Below, piece by piece: positions 18,142 through 26,451 of a stretch of 64,000 nucleotides of DNA. Each line of letters opens with the position of its first letter. Position 1 is the stretch's first letter. The translations under genes and the position numbers were made by a program. The notes beneath the pieces are model-generated. The model did no database searches. It had not been told where the DNA came from and worked only from the letters and a program-made list of their open reading frames with translations. Source of the DNA: JBMTVN01 sp046047235 (lineage in GTDB: Bacteria; Verrucomicrobiota; Verrucomicrobiia; Limisphaerales; JAHDYP01); the NCBI GenBank assembly GCA_046047235.1, contig JBJOII010000020.1, forward strand, positions 8,796-72,795, given 5' to 3'.

Positions 18142-20010
18142 TCAAGCATCATCAGCCCCTGAGGACGTATGCACTCCCTTCAACAGTCCTGCCTCTCCCG
18201 CCAGCCACAAAAGAAACCTGCCCACGGGACTCAATTGCTCTCTGACCTCGATCACCTTGCGGGCCATGGCCACGTCGTCCGTGATCAAGCCATCCACCCC
18301 GCGACTGATCATGACCGACATCTGGACCGGATCGTTGACCGTCCAGGCGTAAACCTTGAGCCCCCGTGCGTGGGCCCGTGCAATGAGGGAACGCGTCGAT
18401 GCCTTGGCCGTCAGTGCCAAGAAATCAACCTCTAGCCTGGTGACATCTCCAACGGCCACGGCATTGAGAAGCCCGCGTGTCCAGCCGGGACGCAGCAACC
18501 CAGCCTTCTGAATCCCCTCATACTTGAGCGACATCAGCACCACGTTGGTCGCCATGTTCGCTGCCTCAACCAGGCGTATGACACGTTCTTCCAGCTGCCG
18601 TTGCCGACCATAGTACTTGAGCTCGATAAACAAACCCGCTCTCCCTCTCGCAAGGAGCAGCACTTCCTCCAGTGTCGGCACCCGCTCCCCCGAGAACGAA
18701 GGGTCGAAGTAGGAACCGATATCAATCTGCTCAAGCTCACGCATTGAAGCCTCGGCAACCTCCAGGGGGGCCCCGCCCACCCGCATGAGATCGCGATCGT
18801 GAATCACCACGATTTGGCCAGCACTATCCTCCTGCACATCCAGCTCCAACCAGTCGGCCCCATCATCCAGACCCTGCCTGAATGCAGCCATGGTGTTTTC
18901 GGGAGCTACCGCCGCCCCTCCCCGGTGGGCAATGATGATCGTGTCGTCCTCGGGGTCCTGATAGCGGAGCAACGAGTAGCCGCCTAGGAGGATCAAGAGG
19001 ACAATCGCGAAGGCAGACCAAAGCGCAGACTTACCCGGCATGCGGGGAGGGGCTTGTCGACCAACCTCGATGGCCTCCAAATCCAGTTTCCCACCACACC
19101 GCAGCGACTTGTAGAATTCCACCACGCACACCGGCAGAAAGATGGTAATCAACACTGATACCGCGAGATTCCCCATCCCAGCGAAAGTCAACAACCCCAC
19201 GAGGGTGAGCAGCAGATCGAATCCGCCAGCATCCGCGTGCGGGATCAGGAGGTTCCCCATCAGGGCTATAACCACACCAAGCAGCGCAAACAACAGCACG
19301 CATCCAACCAGATAAACCAGCAGTGCAAGCAGGACACTCCATCGATGACCTCCCACAATATGGAGGCTCATGGAAAGGGCCTTCCGTCCCCCAACCCCCT
19401 CAAACAAGACCAGCGGCAGAACCAGAATCCAGCCCGCCAGCTGCCACAGAACCCGTGCAAGCCCGATGAAACCCAGCAGCCCGGAAGCCCCGGTAACGAC
19501 CAGAAATACCGGCGGTTTCCGGTCAAGGTAGTAGTTGATGTCGTGCTCCTGCAGAAACACAACATAGAGGACACCAATGATGGCCAGCGGAGGAGCAGCG
19601 ATCCATAACAACCTCATCACAGCGTGCCCTGCCGTAGCCAAGAGGTCCCGGGCATGCCGCAGCGCATAAAGGCAAGCATCCAGCCAGGTCACGCGGCTAC
19701 CCGAGACCTCCCCATAAGCCACGACCATCAACTGGCCGGACTCAATGAACAGGATGGCAAGCACCACCGACGCAACCACAAGAAAGGCCAGGATACCCGT
19801 CGGATGCAGGAGGAAAACCGCAATGGCTTCATCGGTCAAAACCCCCTCGCTTGTCGTCATCAGGAATACCTGAAGCAACAGACCCACCAGCGGGGTCAGG
19901 AACGTCACCGCCACCGCCCTCGCCATCAGGTCAGTCACTGCCAACTGCAACCACGCCCTGCGGATCACCCCCAGTGCACCCCCTGCCAGCATGGATACGG
20001 TCTTGACCAT
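18142..20010 (-). CDS. Membrane-anchored glycerophosphodiester phosphodiesterase
   Basis: Hydrolyses glycerophosphodiesters to glycerol-3-phosphate and an alcohol. Residues 1-330 are a multi-pass membrane domain of the GPDPase-membrane type, followed by another single helix (ALWSAFAIVLLILLGGYSLL). The catalytic domain follows: IIIAHRGGAAVAPENTMAAF with the catalytic His and metal-ligand Glu, WLELDVQEDSAGQIVVIHD with further metal ligands and the second His, then LFIELKYYGRQ and GLKVYAWTVNDP, ending DGLITDD. All active-site motifs of GDPD are kept. It begins 15 bases after the stop of the PQQ-type propeller gene on the same strand, so both are probably one transcript. Confidence 0.92.
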   Translation of the reverse strand: MVKTVSMLAGGALGVIRRAWLQLAVTDLMARAVAVTFLTPLVGLLLQVFLMTTSEGVLTDEAIAVFLLHPTGILAFLVVASVVLAILFIESGQLMVVAYGEVSGSRVTWLDACLYALRHARDLLATAGHAVMRLLWIAAPPLAIIGVLYVVFLQEHDINYYLDRKPPVFLVVTGASGLLGFIGLARVLWQLAGWILVLPLVLFEGVGGRKALSMSLHIVGGHRWSVLLALLVYLVGCVLLFALLGVVIALMGNLLIPHADAGGFDLLLTLVGLLTFAGMGNLAVSVLITIFLPVCVVEFYKSLRCGGKLDLEAIEVGRQAPPRMPGKSALWSAFAIVLLILLGGYSLLRYQDPEDDTIIIAHRGGAAVAPENTMAAFRQGLDDGADWLELDVQEDSAGQIVVIHDRDLMRVGGAPLEVAEASMRELEQIDIGSYFDPSFSGERVPTLEEVLLLARGRAGLFIELKYYGRQRQLEERVIRLVEAANMATNVVLMSLKYEGIQKAGLLRPGWTRGLLNAVAVGDVTRLEVDFLALTAKASTRSLIARAHARGLKVYAWTVNDPVQMSVMISRGVDGLITDDVAMARKVIEVREQLSPVGRFLLWLAGEAGLLKGVHTSSGADDA

Positions 20011-20025
20011 GGGACGGATTCGGAA

Positions 20026-21288
20026 TTAGGGACGCCCAATGCAATACAGGTGCTCAAACCCGCGGATGAAGATCTGCCCACCGCTGATCGCGGGAGAGGC
20101 ATAAGCCTTCTCCCCCAAGTCGTTCTTCGCCACCAGCTCATACTCAGCCGCAGCACGCACCACGTGCGTCTCCCCATTATCATTCAGGAAATACAAAAGC
20201 CCGTCCGCATACACCGGCGATGCGTGATGCAGCCCCATGGATTGCTTCCACAACACTTCACCCGTGGCGGCCTCGTAACAGTAGGCCGATGTCCCCACAA
20301 ACGAGGACGTGAAAAACCAGTCGCCCACCGCAATGGGGGACGGCACATACGGGGCCCCCTCGCTCGTGGACCAAACCACCTTGGTCTCCGTCACATCACC
20401 CGAACCATCCGGCCGAATGGCATATAAAATTTTCTTCGGCCAGCTCGTGCAGCTCAGGAGCAAACCGCTCTTCTCATGAAAGACCGGACTAATCACGGAA
20501 TCGTTCGACAACCCTCCAATACTCCAAATCACACTGCCATCAGCAGGATCATAGCTGGTCACCCCGTGGTTACCCGGAACAACCAGCTGGTCCCGCCCCG
20601 CCATCCGCCGCACCAAAGGAGGACTGTAACTCTGGCTCGCAAGCTCGGCATCACCCGCGGTCTTCCAAAGGACTTCCCCGTCCGCACGGTTCATTGCCGC
20701 CACAAAGTTCTCCCCCTTGCTGTATCCGGACATGAACAACCGATCTCCCATCGCGACGGGCGAATGACTAAAACCCCACTGGCTCTTGAAGGTTCCCGGA
20801 CGGGTCTCCCAAAGCGGCTTGCCATCAAAGTCAAAGGCCGCCACCAACACCTCCTCGCCATCGAGGAAGGTCACGCACACCGACTCGCCATCGGTGTGAG
20901 GCGTCGCCGATGCATAGCTGTTCTCCCGATTCTTCCCCTCCAACGCAGACTTCACCACAACACGCTCCCAGAGCAGCGCCCCATCCTTGCGATCAAAGCA
21001 GAGCAACAACCGCTCCTCTGTCTCGTCGAGGCAGGACGTCAAAAACACCCGGTCGCCCCAAACCACCGGCGAAGAATGCCCACTACCCGGCACCGCTGCT
21101 TTCCAGGCAACCCCCTCCGTGGCGCTCCATCGCGTGGGCAGACCGGTCTCCAGGCTCGTACCGTCTCCCCGCGGCCCCCGCCAACCGGGCCAATCCTCAG
21201 CCTGCACCAAACCCAACATCCCGATCAGCCCGACCGCAATAGCCAGCACTCGAGTCACACCACACCCACTCCTGAAACGGATCAGCAT
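20026..21288 (-). CDS. PQQ-binding-like beta-propeller (BamB-like) exported protein
   Basis: A 420-residue propeller from ATG 21288, which gives MLIRFRSGCGVTRVLAIAVGLIGMLGLVQA as signal peptide; an upstream in-frame start at 21324 adds 12 residues. After it comes the PVC-type opening EDWPGWRGPRGDGTS. Repeated blades of the PQQ type follow (GHSSPVVWGDRVFLTS, LLCFDRKDGALLWE, AFDFDGKPLWE, AATGEVLWK, YADGLLYFLNDNGE). Such proteins are common in Planctomycetes and Verrucomicrobia and probably scaffold or sense at the outer envelope; no enzymatic residues are evident. Downstream partner is the GDPD gene. Divergent from the DUF4838 gene. Confidence 0.85.
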   Translation of the reverse strand: MLIRFRSGCGVTRVLAIAVGLIGMLGLVQAEDWPGWRGPRGDGTSLETGLPTRWSATEGVAWKAAVPGSGHSSPVVWGDRVFLTSCLDETEERLLLCFDRKDGALLWERVVVKSALEGKNRENSYASATPHTDGESVCVTFLDGEEVLVAAFDFDGKPLWETRPGTFKSQWGFSHSPVAMGDRLFMSGYSKGENFVAAMNRADGEVLWKTAGDAELASQSYSPPLVRRMAGRDQLVVPGNHGVTSYDPADGSVIWSIGGLSNDSVISPVFHEKSGLLLSCTSWPKKILYAIRPDGSGDVTETKVVWSTSEGAPYVPSPIAVGDWFFTSSFVGTSAYCYEAATGEVLWKQSMGLHHASPVYADGLLYFLNDNGETHVVRAAAEYELVAKNDLGEKAYASPAISGGQIFIRGFEHLYCIGRP

Positions 21289-21420
21289 GGCAGGGACCCT
21301 GACAGCCCACCACCCCTCAGGCAAGCCGACATCCCCCCACTCGCGTCACCCTGCCAACGCAAAGAACTCAACCGCTCTCTACTTCCATTCGGCACACCCC
21401 CTCGGTAGTGTCCCTTGTCA

Positions 21421-23256
21421 ATGATTCCACCAAGAGCACAGTCGCCCAGCCTGACGCAACGAATCACCTTCCTCCTGCTCCTGCTTTCCACTTCAACCCT
21501 CTTGGCAGAGCCGCTGCACATCATCGAAAAGGGAGAACCCCGGCTGGCTATTCACCTGGCAACCCAACCCACCCCCTCGGCAGCCCTGGCCGCCCGTGAA
21601 CTCCAACACGGCATCGAACTAATCACGGGATGCCAGCTCGAAATGGTCCATCACCCGGATCTCCACGGCGTACGACTGGCCCTGCCTTCCACCACCTTCG
21701 AGAAATCTCACTGGACCCGGTCCGCAGACTCTCTGGGCCTGCAAAGATACGAACACGCCATCCTGTTCGAAGGCGGCGGCGTCACTTTGCTCGGGCATGA
21801 TGCAGAAGACTCTACCGGAGCCGAAATCGACTACCTCAAGGCCACCACAGAATCACAAACCGGCGAGATGATCCGCTTACCCGGCATGTTCGATGACCAG
21901 GGCACGCTCCGCGCCACCTACGATTTCATCGAACGCTTCTGCAACCTGCGTTTCTACGGCCCGGCTCCGGTCTCCGTCGACTGGCAACCCACCACCTCCC
22001 TGACAATCGAAGCCCGCGACCTCCGGCGCACCCCGTCCATCCCCCACATCTCTGGCAGCCTGACCTGGCGCTGGCCCATCATGGACGCCCAATACGGCAA
22101 GCCAACCGAAGAAGCACTCCGCCTGTTCGAACGTCGCATGCGACTGGGCGGCATCCCCTGGTACACCAACCATACGCTGCACCATTACCCCCAGCGGTTC
22201 CCGCAAAGCGAACACCCCGAGTTCTACGCCAGCGAAGGCAATGGACGGCTCTGCTACTCCTCTCAGACACTCGCCCAACAGGTCGCCCAAGACGCACGCG
22301 ATTATCTCGACGGCAAACCCGTCCCTAATCTCGATCTCCCACGCGGCAGCGACTACTTCCCGGTGGTCCCCGAGGACGCAGCCCGGTTTTGCCAATGTGA
22401 TGAGTGTCGCAAATGGCTGGACCCTCACACCAATGACGTCCCACGAACCCCCGGCGGACAAACGATCTTCAACGACGGACGCGCCTCCTCCCTGTGGTTC
22501 CAGTTCATCAACCGCATCGCGGCAGAACTCACAAAGACCCACCCCGACAAGTTCATCAGCACGCTCGCCTACGAAACTTACTTCTGGTACCCGACGGAAT
22601 TCCGCCTCGCCCCCAACGTCGCCATCGCTCCCTGCATGCAAGTGCGCAACTACTGGCACATGGCCTCCTACGTGAATGAGCTGGGCCACTACTCCCGCTG
22701 GGTCTCCGACGAACGCCCCGTGTTTCTCTGGAACTACTACTGCTTCCCGGAGGAACCGGCCGTGATCCGGAATTGGCACTGCTTCCCCGGCTTCTCTGCC
22801 CACGCCCTGGGCAAACTCGCCAAACGCTACGCCCACGACGGCGTGCTCGGCACGTTCTTTTGCGGTATCGGCGAGCAGGTGGATTTTTATCTTACCGCCA
22901 AGCTCTATGACGACGCATCCCAGGAGGTGGACCAACTGCTCGAAGAGTTCTTCAACCGCTACTTCGGCAAGGCAGGAAAACCCATGCTGCAGTTCTACAC
23001 GCTGATCGAGTCCACCTACACCAACCCCGCCAACTGGAACCAGAACGGCGGACACCACCAAACGGAACAGGTCGCCTGGGAACAACTCGGCACCGAAGAG
23101 CTCATGCAAGCACTGGGCAACCTGATCGAGCAGGCCCAAAACACCAGCCTCAACGCCCGCCATCGACAACGGCTCGACCACTGGACCGCAGGCGTGTGGA
23201 ACTACATGGTCGAGGGACGCAAGACCTACCTCAGCCAACACTCCAAGGAACCATAA
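21421..23256 (+). CDS. DUF4838 family secreted glycosidase-like protein
   Basis: A 611-residue exported protein; ATG at 21421 is preferred to a TTG six bases earlier. The signal peptide covers about residues 1-30, ending near LLA. The N-terminal sandwich resembles the GH20/GH67 domain 2 (LAARELQHGIELITGCQ). The barrel then carries DUF4838 hallmarks: GTLRATYDFIERFCNLRFYGP, ARFCQCDECRKWL (a paired-Cys motif), STLAYETYFWYP and WNYYCFPEEPAV. The family is related to alpha-glucuronidase and hexosaminidase folds and is frequent in polysaccharide loci. Exact substrate is unknown. It is followed after 20 bases by the GH16 gene and is probably co-transcribed. Confidence 0.8.
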   Translation: MIPPRAQSPSLTQRITFLLLLLSTSTLLAEPLHIIEKGEPRLAIHLATQPTPSAALAARELQHGIELITGCQLEMVHHPDLHGVRLALPSTTFEKSHWTRSADSLGLQRYEHAILFEGGGVTLLGHDAEDSTGAEIDYLKATTESQTGEMIRLPGMFDDQGTLRATYDFIERFCNLRFYGPAPVSVDWQPTTSLTIEARDLRRTPSIPHISGSLTWRWPIMDAQYGKPTEEALRLFERRMRLGGIPWYTNHTLHHYPQRFPQSEHPEFYASEGNGRLCYSSQTLAQQVAQDARDYLDGKPVPNLDLPRGSDYFPVVPEDAARFCQCDECRKWLDPHTNDVPRTPGGQTIFNDGRASSLWFQFINRIAAELTKTHPDKFISTLAYETYFWYPTEFRLAPNVAIAPCMQVRNYWHMASYVNELGHYSRWVSDERPVFLWNYYCFPEEPAVIRNWHCFPGFSAHALGKLAKRYAHDGVLGTFFCGIGEQVDFYLTAKLYDDASQEVDQLLEEFFNRYFGKAGKPMLQFYTLIESTYTNPANWNQNGGHHQTEQVAWEQLGTEELMQALGNLIEQAQNTSLNARHRQRLDHWTAGVWNYMVEGRKTYLSQHSKEP

Positions 23257-23276
23257 TCACCCCCCAACCCAGCCCT

Positions 23277-24080
23277 ATGCCAACTCCCCGCTCCCAGCGC
23301 CTTAGCCGCGCACTGCTCTTCCTGACCGCCTGCACCTGCTCCATAACCGTCCAGGCTCAACGCCCACCCCAACCCCCAATCTCCAACACCATCTACACAC
23401 CCCAGGAACTCGGCTATGAGCTGGTGTGGGAAGACAACTTCGACGGCACCTCGCTCGATACAAATAAATGGGACGTGAGAGGCATCGGCCCTCGCAACCT
23501 CGGCTATGTCTCCCCCGAGGCCGTCACGGTGGAAAACGGCACGCTCAAGCTCTGGGCGAAAAAGCAGGACGGACGCATCCTCCTCGGCGCCGTAGGAACC
23601 CAAAACCATTTCATGGCCCGCTACGGCTTCTACGAGTGCCGCGCCCAGGTCCAGGCATCCCCCGGCGTCTGGGCCGCCTTTTGGATCCAATCCACCGATA
23701 TCGCCAAAGGCGAAGACCCCGCCATCTACGGCGCCGAAATCGATATCATGGAATGCTTCCGCAAACTTGGAACCGACATCATCTCCCATAATGTCCACTG
23801 GGCTTACGGCCCCAACCAACAATCCACCCGCGGGATGCAAAGCTACCTGCCGGGCGTAGGCCAAGGCTTCCATACGTTCGCACTCGAATGGACCCCCGAA
23901 AAATACGTGTTCTTCATCGATGGCCTCGCCTTCTACGAAGTCCGCCGCGGCATCTCCCAAATCGAGGAATACCTCATCCTCAGTATGGAAATCCCCGCCA
24001 ACAAAAACGAAATCGCCAAGACCATCTTCCCCGACGTCTTCGTCGTCGATTACGTCAAGGTCTACCAAAAACCAGAATGA
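23277..24080 (+). CDS. GH16 family beta-glucanase-like secreted enzyme
   Basis: Retaining endo-glycosidase of the laminarinase/agarase type, 267 residues. The start at 23277 gives a signal peptide ending VQAQ; an earlier in-frame start would overlap the previous gene. ELVWEDNFDGTSLDTNKW is the usual GH16 opening. The catalytic motif EIDIME has nucleophile Glu154, Asp156 and acid/base Glu159, in context IYGAEIDIMEC. HTFALEWTPEKYVFFIDG and DYVKVYQK close the jelly-roll. All key residues are present and the length is normal. The left arm of repeat A1 begins one base after its TGA. Confidence 0.92.
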   Translation: MPTPRSQRLSRALLFLTACTCSITVQAQRPPQPPISNTIYTPQELGYELVWEDNFDGTSLDTNKWDVRGIGPRNLGYVSPEAVTVENGTLKLWAKKQDGRILLGAVGTQNHFMARYGFYECRAQVQASPGVWAAFWIQSTDIAKGEDPAIYGAEIDIMECFRKLGTDIISHNVHWAYGPNQQSTRGMQSYLPGVGQGFHTFALEWTPEKYVFFIDGLAFYEVRRGISQIEEYLILSMEIPANKNEIAKTIFPDVFVVDYVKVYQKPE

Positions 24081-24081
24081 T

Positions 24082-24317
24082 ATCGTCGTCGGACCACGAC
24101 AACCTGCTCCAGACGAGTAGCTTGACCCTGCTTTACCCCCCAAAAAGGGGCCTATAGGCCGCTTTTTGGCCGCGTTTTCCGTCCCATACCCTCTGCAGGA
24201 TCACCGATCCGTAAGGAGCTCTTTTTAGGGCCAAAAAGCGCTCCATAACCCCAAAAACGCCCCATAAATATGGGCAACACACTGGTATCCAACACGATGT
24301 CGTGGTCCGACGACGAT
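24082..24317 (+). repeat. Intergenic repeat family A, copy A1, with perfect 20-base terminal inverted repeats
   Basis: ATCGTCGTCGGACCACGACA at 24082-24101 is exactly the reverse complement of 24298-24317, giving a 236-base element. Inside are three hairpins: 24142-24167 (AAAAAGGGGCC against GGCCGCTTTTT), 24215-24244 (GGAGC.CTTTTT against AAAAAG.GCTCC) and 24261-24274 (CCCATA AA TATGGG). No coding capacity. Copy A2 at 27994-28228 has the same order of blocks with scattered differences. The structure resembles a MITE. Confidence 0.85.
24142..24167. terminator. Bidirectional terminator-like hairpin in A1
   Basis: Thirteen-step palindrome with an A-run before and T-run after, with one G-G mismatch, 62 bases downstream of the GH16 stop. 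The A/T runs make it terminator-like on both strands and it lies between convergent genes. Confidence 0.65.
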
Positions 24318-24488
24318 GGGAACGATGGGTGCAGCTTTGGAGCGCGTTAGACATCCCCCGGCACACAGTTCCCTATCGATAGCTCTTCGGTCCAAAAAGG
24401 AACTGCACAGCCCCGAACAGCCTCTCCGAAGAACAGCTGCCATCCCGGAGCCCAAGATACCGCGGTCGAACGACGCCAGGGCCGGACT

Positions 24489-25577
24489 CTAGATACGTAT
24501 ACCTACGCGGTAGGCCCGAGAGGTCAAAGCGTAGTTGAACGCTTCATCCACCTGCTCCAGCGAGAAACGGTCATCGACGAGCTGCTCGAAGGGGAACTTC
24601 CGGAAGTGTTTCTCAATGAATTCTACCCCGGCCACCAAGTCGCTTTGGTTGTAGTTGTGCAACCCCTTGATTGTGTGCAGCCGGCGAACAACCTGTTCGG
24701 CGCTCAGGGTGATAGGTCTCTGGGGATAAGTGGCGCCAACCAAGACCAGAGCACCGCCAATCCCCAACACATCCAACAACATCTCCATGCTGTCGGGAAC
24801 GCCACTGTAGTCCATGGCCACGGTAACTGACTCGCCTGCAAGAAAAGGAGCGAGCTGTTCCTGCAGCGTCGGCATGGCTGGACCGAGCAGAACCGTCCGG
24901 CTCGCCCCGAAATCTTCTGCGGTCGAGAGCCGGTCCTCATGGATATCCACAGCAATCACCTCGCGCGCCCCGGCCTGACAGCTCATGGCGCAAGCAATGA
25001 GCCCCAGCATGCCCGCACCACAGACAATTACGTTCTGACCCTCAATCCGGTCCACCAATCGCAGCGAACCCGCGACCGTCGCTACGGAGCAGTTAATCAA
25101 CGCGCCCAACGCCAGCGGGATAGTGGTATCGAGCCGGACAATTGGAGTATGTGCACGCAGCACGCAATGTTCAGCCAGCCCGCCGTGAAGATGGCAACTG
25201 TCCGTGATTCGTTCGTGGCCATACTTGAAGAGGTCCCCAGCCTTTTGAGGCATTCCGCGGCGCGCAAGTTCTGAGGACGGGTTGGCTGCATAGATTGCCC
25301 AGGTTATCCGATCCCCGGCGTGCAACGGATTCCCTCGGCAATCCTCCCGCGGCGCGCCCGGACCAACGGCCTCTATGCGCCCGACGACCTCGTGACCAAG
25401 AATGGTCGGTGTCTTTTCGTTCCGCTTGCCACAAAAAGTGTTCAGATCGCTCCGGCAGAGGGTAGTGTATTCGTTGCGCACCAGAAACTCCCCCTCCCGC
25501 AAAGCAGGAACAATAACTGTCTCGTGGCTAAATGGCCTGTTCGGGCCGTGAAAAACCACTGCGCGACTAGTCGTCAT
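24489..25577 (-). CDS. Zinc-dependent alcohol dehydrogenase, phosphonate-associated type
   Basis: Medium-chain dehydrogenase of 362 residues. Catalytic zinc ligands are visible as TTLCRSDLNTFCG (Cys near 38) and ILGHEVVG (His-Glu near 62). The coenzyme motif VIVCGAGMLGLIACAM and EVIAVDIHEDRL give an NAD-type Rossmann fold. The four-Cys structural zinc lobe is absent; that stretch reads PSSELARRGMPQKAGDLFKYGHERI. This resembles the group annotated as phosphonate-catabolism-associated alcohol dehydrogenases. Context supports that: its ATG lies three bases after the stop of the phosphonatase-like hydrolase, so translation is probably coupled. Substrate is inferred. Confidence 0.82.
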   Translation of the reverse strand: MTTSRAVVFHGPNRPFSHETVIVPALREGEFLVRNEYTTLCRSDLNTFCGKRNEKTPTILGHEVVGRIEAVGPGAPREDCRGNPLHAGDRITWAIYAANPSSELARRGMPQKAGDLFKYGHERITDSCHLHGGLAEHCVLRAHTPIVRLDTTIPLALGALINCSVATVAGSLRLVDRIEGQNVIVCGAGMLGLIACAMSCQAGAREVIAVDIHEDRLSTAEDFGASRTVLLGPAMPTLQEQLAPFLAGESVTVAMDYSGVPDSMEMLLDVLGIGGALVLVGATYPQRPITLSAEQVVRRLHTIKGLHNYNQSDLVAGVEFIEKHFRKFPFEQLVDDRFSLEQVDEAFNYALTSRAYRVGIRI

Positions 25578-25580
25578 GGG

Positions 25581-26309
25581 TCAATTAAACTCAGACTCAA
25601 TCAGTGCCGGCAGTTCCTTGACACTCGGAATGACGTGGGTATGCCGGTAGCAGCCCCAGTCAGTAACCGGACGCGGCCCGCTCATGACACCCACCACTCC
25701 CCGACACCCCGCATTGACACCCTCCAGCATGTCGGCCGGGGTGTCGCCAATCTTCAACACTTCGTGCACGCTCTGAATGTCGAGGCTCTGCATGGCATGA
25801 AAGATCATGAAGGGGGCCGGACGACCGCGTTCCCCGGGAATATCCTGAACATCTACCGAGATGTCGACCAACCCGTCACGCAGCCAGCCCAATCCATCCA
25901 TGATCGCCATGGTCACCTGCTTGTGAAACCCGGTGTCCGTGGCGACCTTGATTCCGTGCTCACGACACCAGCGGAATGTATCGGCCGCACCAGGAACTTC
26001 CTTCACCTGGTGGCGATAGTGGTCGATCATGATCTCCTCATACCGATCAAAGACCTTTGTCGCGAATTCGAGGGTTTCCGGGTCGCGCACTCTTTCAAAA
26101 TCCCGGATATCAATCTGCTGCCCACGTGAACGGGCTATGAGGTACTGATACAGATGGATCTTGTTCGTCCCCATATGGAACAGGATCTCCTCGGGAGTGG
26201 CCGGAAGCCCGTGCTCCTGCGCAGCCCGATACAGGCAGTCGCGCACCCCAGTGTCGTCATGGACCGTCGTTCCAGACAGGTCGAACATTACCATCTTGAT
26301 CTTACTCAT
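25581..26309 (-). CDS. Phosphonatase-like HAD hydrolase (PhnX-like)
   Basis: HAD-superfamily hydrolase of 242 residues, close in pattern to phosphonoacetaldehyde hydrolase. ATG at 26309 (MSKIKMVMFD) is preferred since homology begins there; the longer frame adds 36 unrelated residues. Motif I is MFDLSGTTVHD with nucleophile Asp10. The cap has HMGTNKIHLYQYL, where Lys50 sits about where PhnX has its Schiff-base lysine. VATDTGFHK carries motif II, GRPAPFMIFHAM is characteristic of the phosphonatase group, and KIGDTPADMLEGVNAG is motif IV. It should cleave a C-P bond of an aldehyde-type phosphonate, but the exact substrate is not certain. Same strand as the transporter upstream and the dehydrogenase downstream. 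Confidence 0.82.
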   Translation of the reverse strand: MSKIKMVMFDLSGTTVHDDTGVRDCLYRAAQEHGLPATPEEILFHMGTNKIHLYQYLIARSRGQQIDIRDFERVRDPETLEFATKVFDRYEEIMIDHYRHQVKEVPGAADTFRWCREHGIKVATDTGFHKQVTMAIMDGLGWLRDGLVDISVDVQDIPGERGRPAPFMIFHAMQSLDIQSVHEVLKIGDTPADMLEGVNAGCRGVVGVMSGPRPVTDWGCYRHTHVIPSVKELPALIESEFN

Positions 26310-26451
26310 TCGCGTTGTGGTTTTCTTAATCAGAACAGTTTTGGAACAATCACCACCCTGCATGGCCCATCCGGTGGTCCGCCACAGTCCCTCCCGTAGC
26401 GTCGGGATTGGCAGCACCTGAAGCAGTCCTGATAGTGGCGTCCTGCGCAGC

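Larger units (their letters stand above)
24081..24488. other. 408-base gene-free stretch with repeat A1
   Basis: Bases 24082-24317 are a complete family A element. The remaining 171 bases (24318-24488) show no gene. A short segment near 24390-24430 (AAAAAGGAACTGCACAGC) weakly resembles bases next to copy A2 (around 27958-27985), perhaps an eroded repeat. The gap separates convergent genes. Confidence 0.6.

Noticed and set aside
21877..23241. 454-codon open frame antisense to the DUF4838 gene
   Set aside because: High-GC shadow of a real gene: no family signature, low complexity, and the sense frame has clear homology motifs.
26373..26381. GGTGGTCCG upstream of the phosphonatase-like gene, resembling the repeat core
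   Set aside because: Only eight core bases match, the flanks do not, and there is no partner; not called a repeat.
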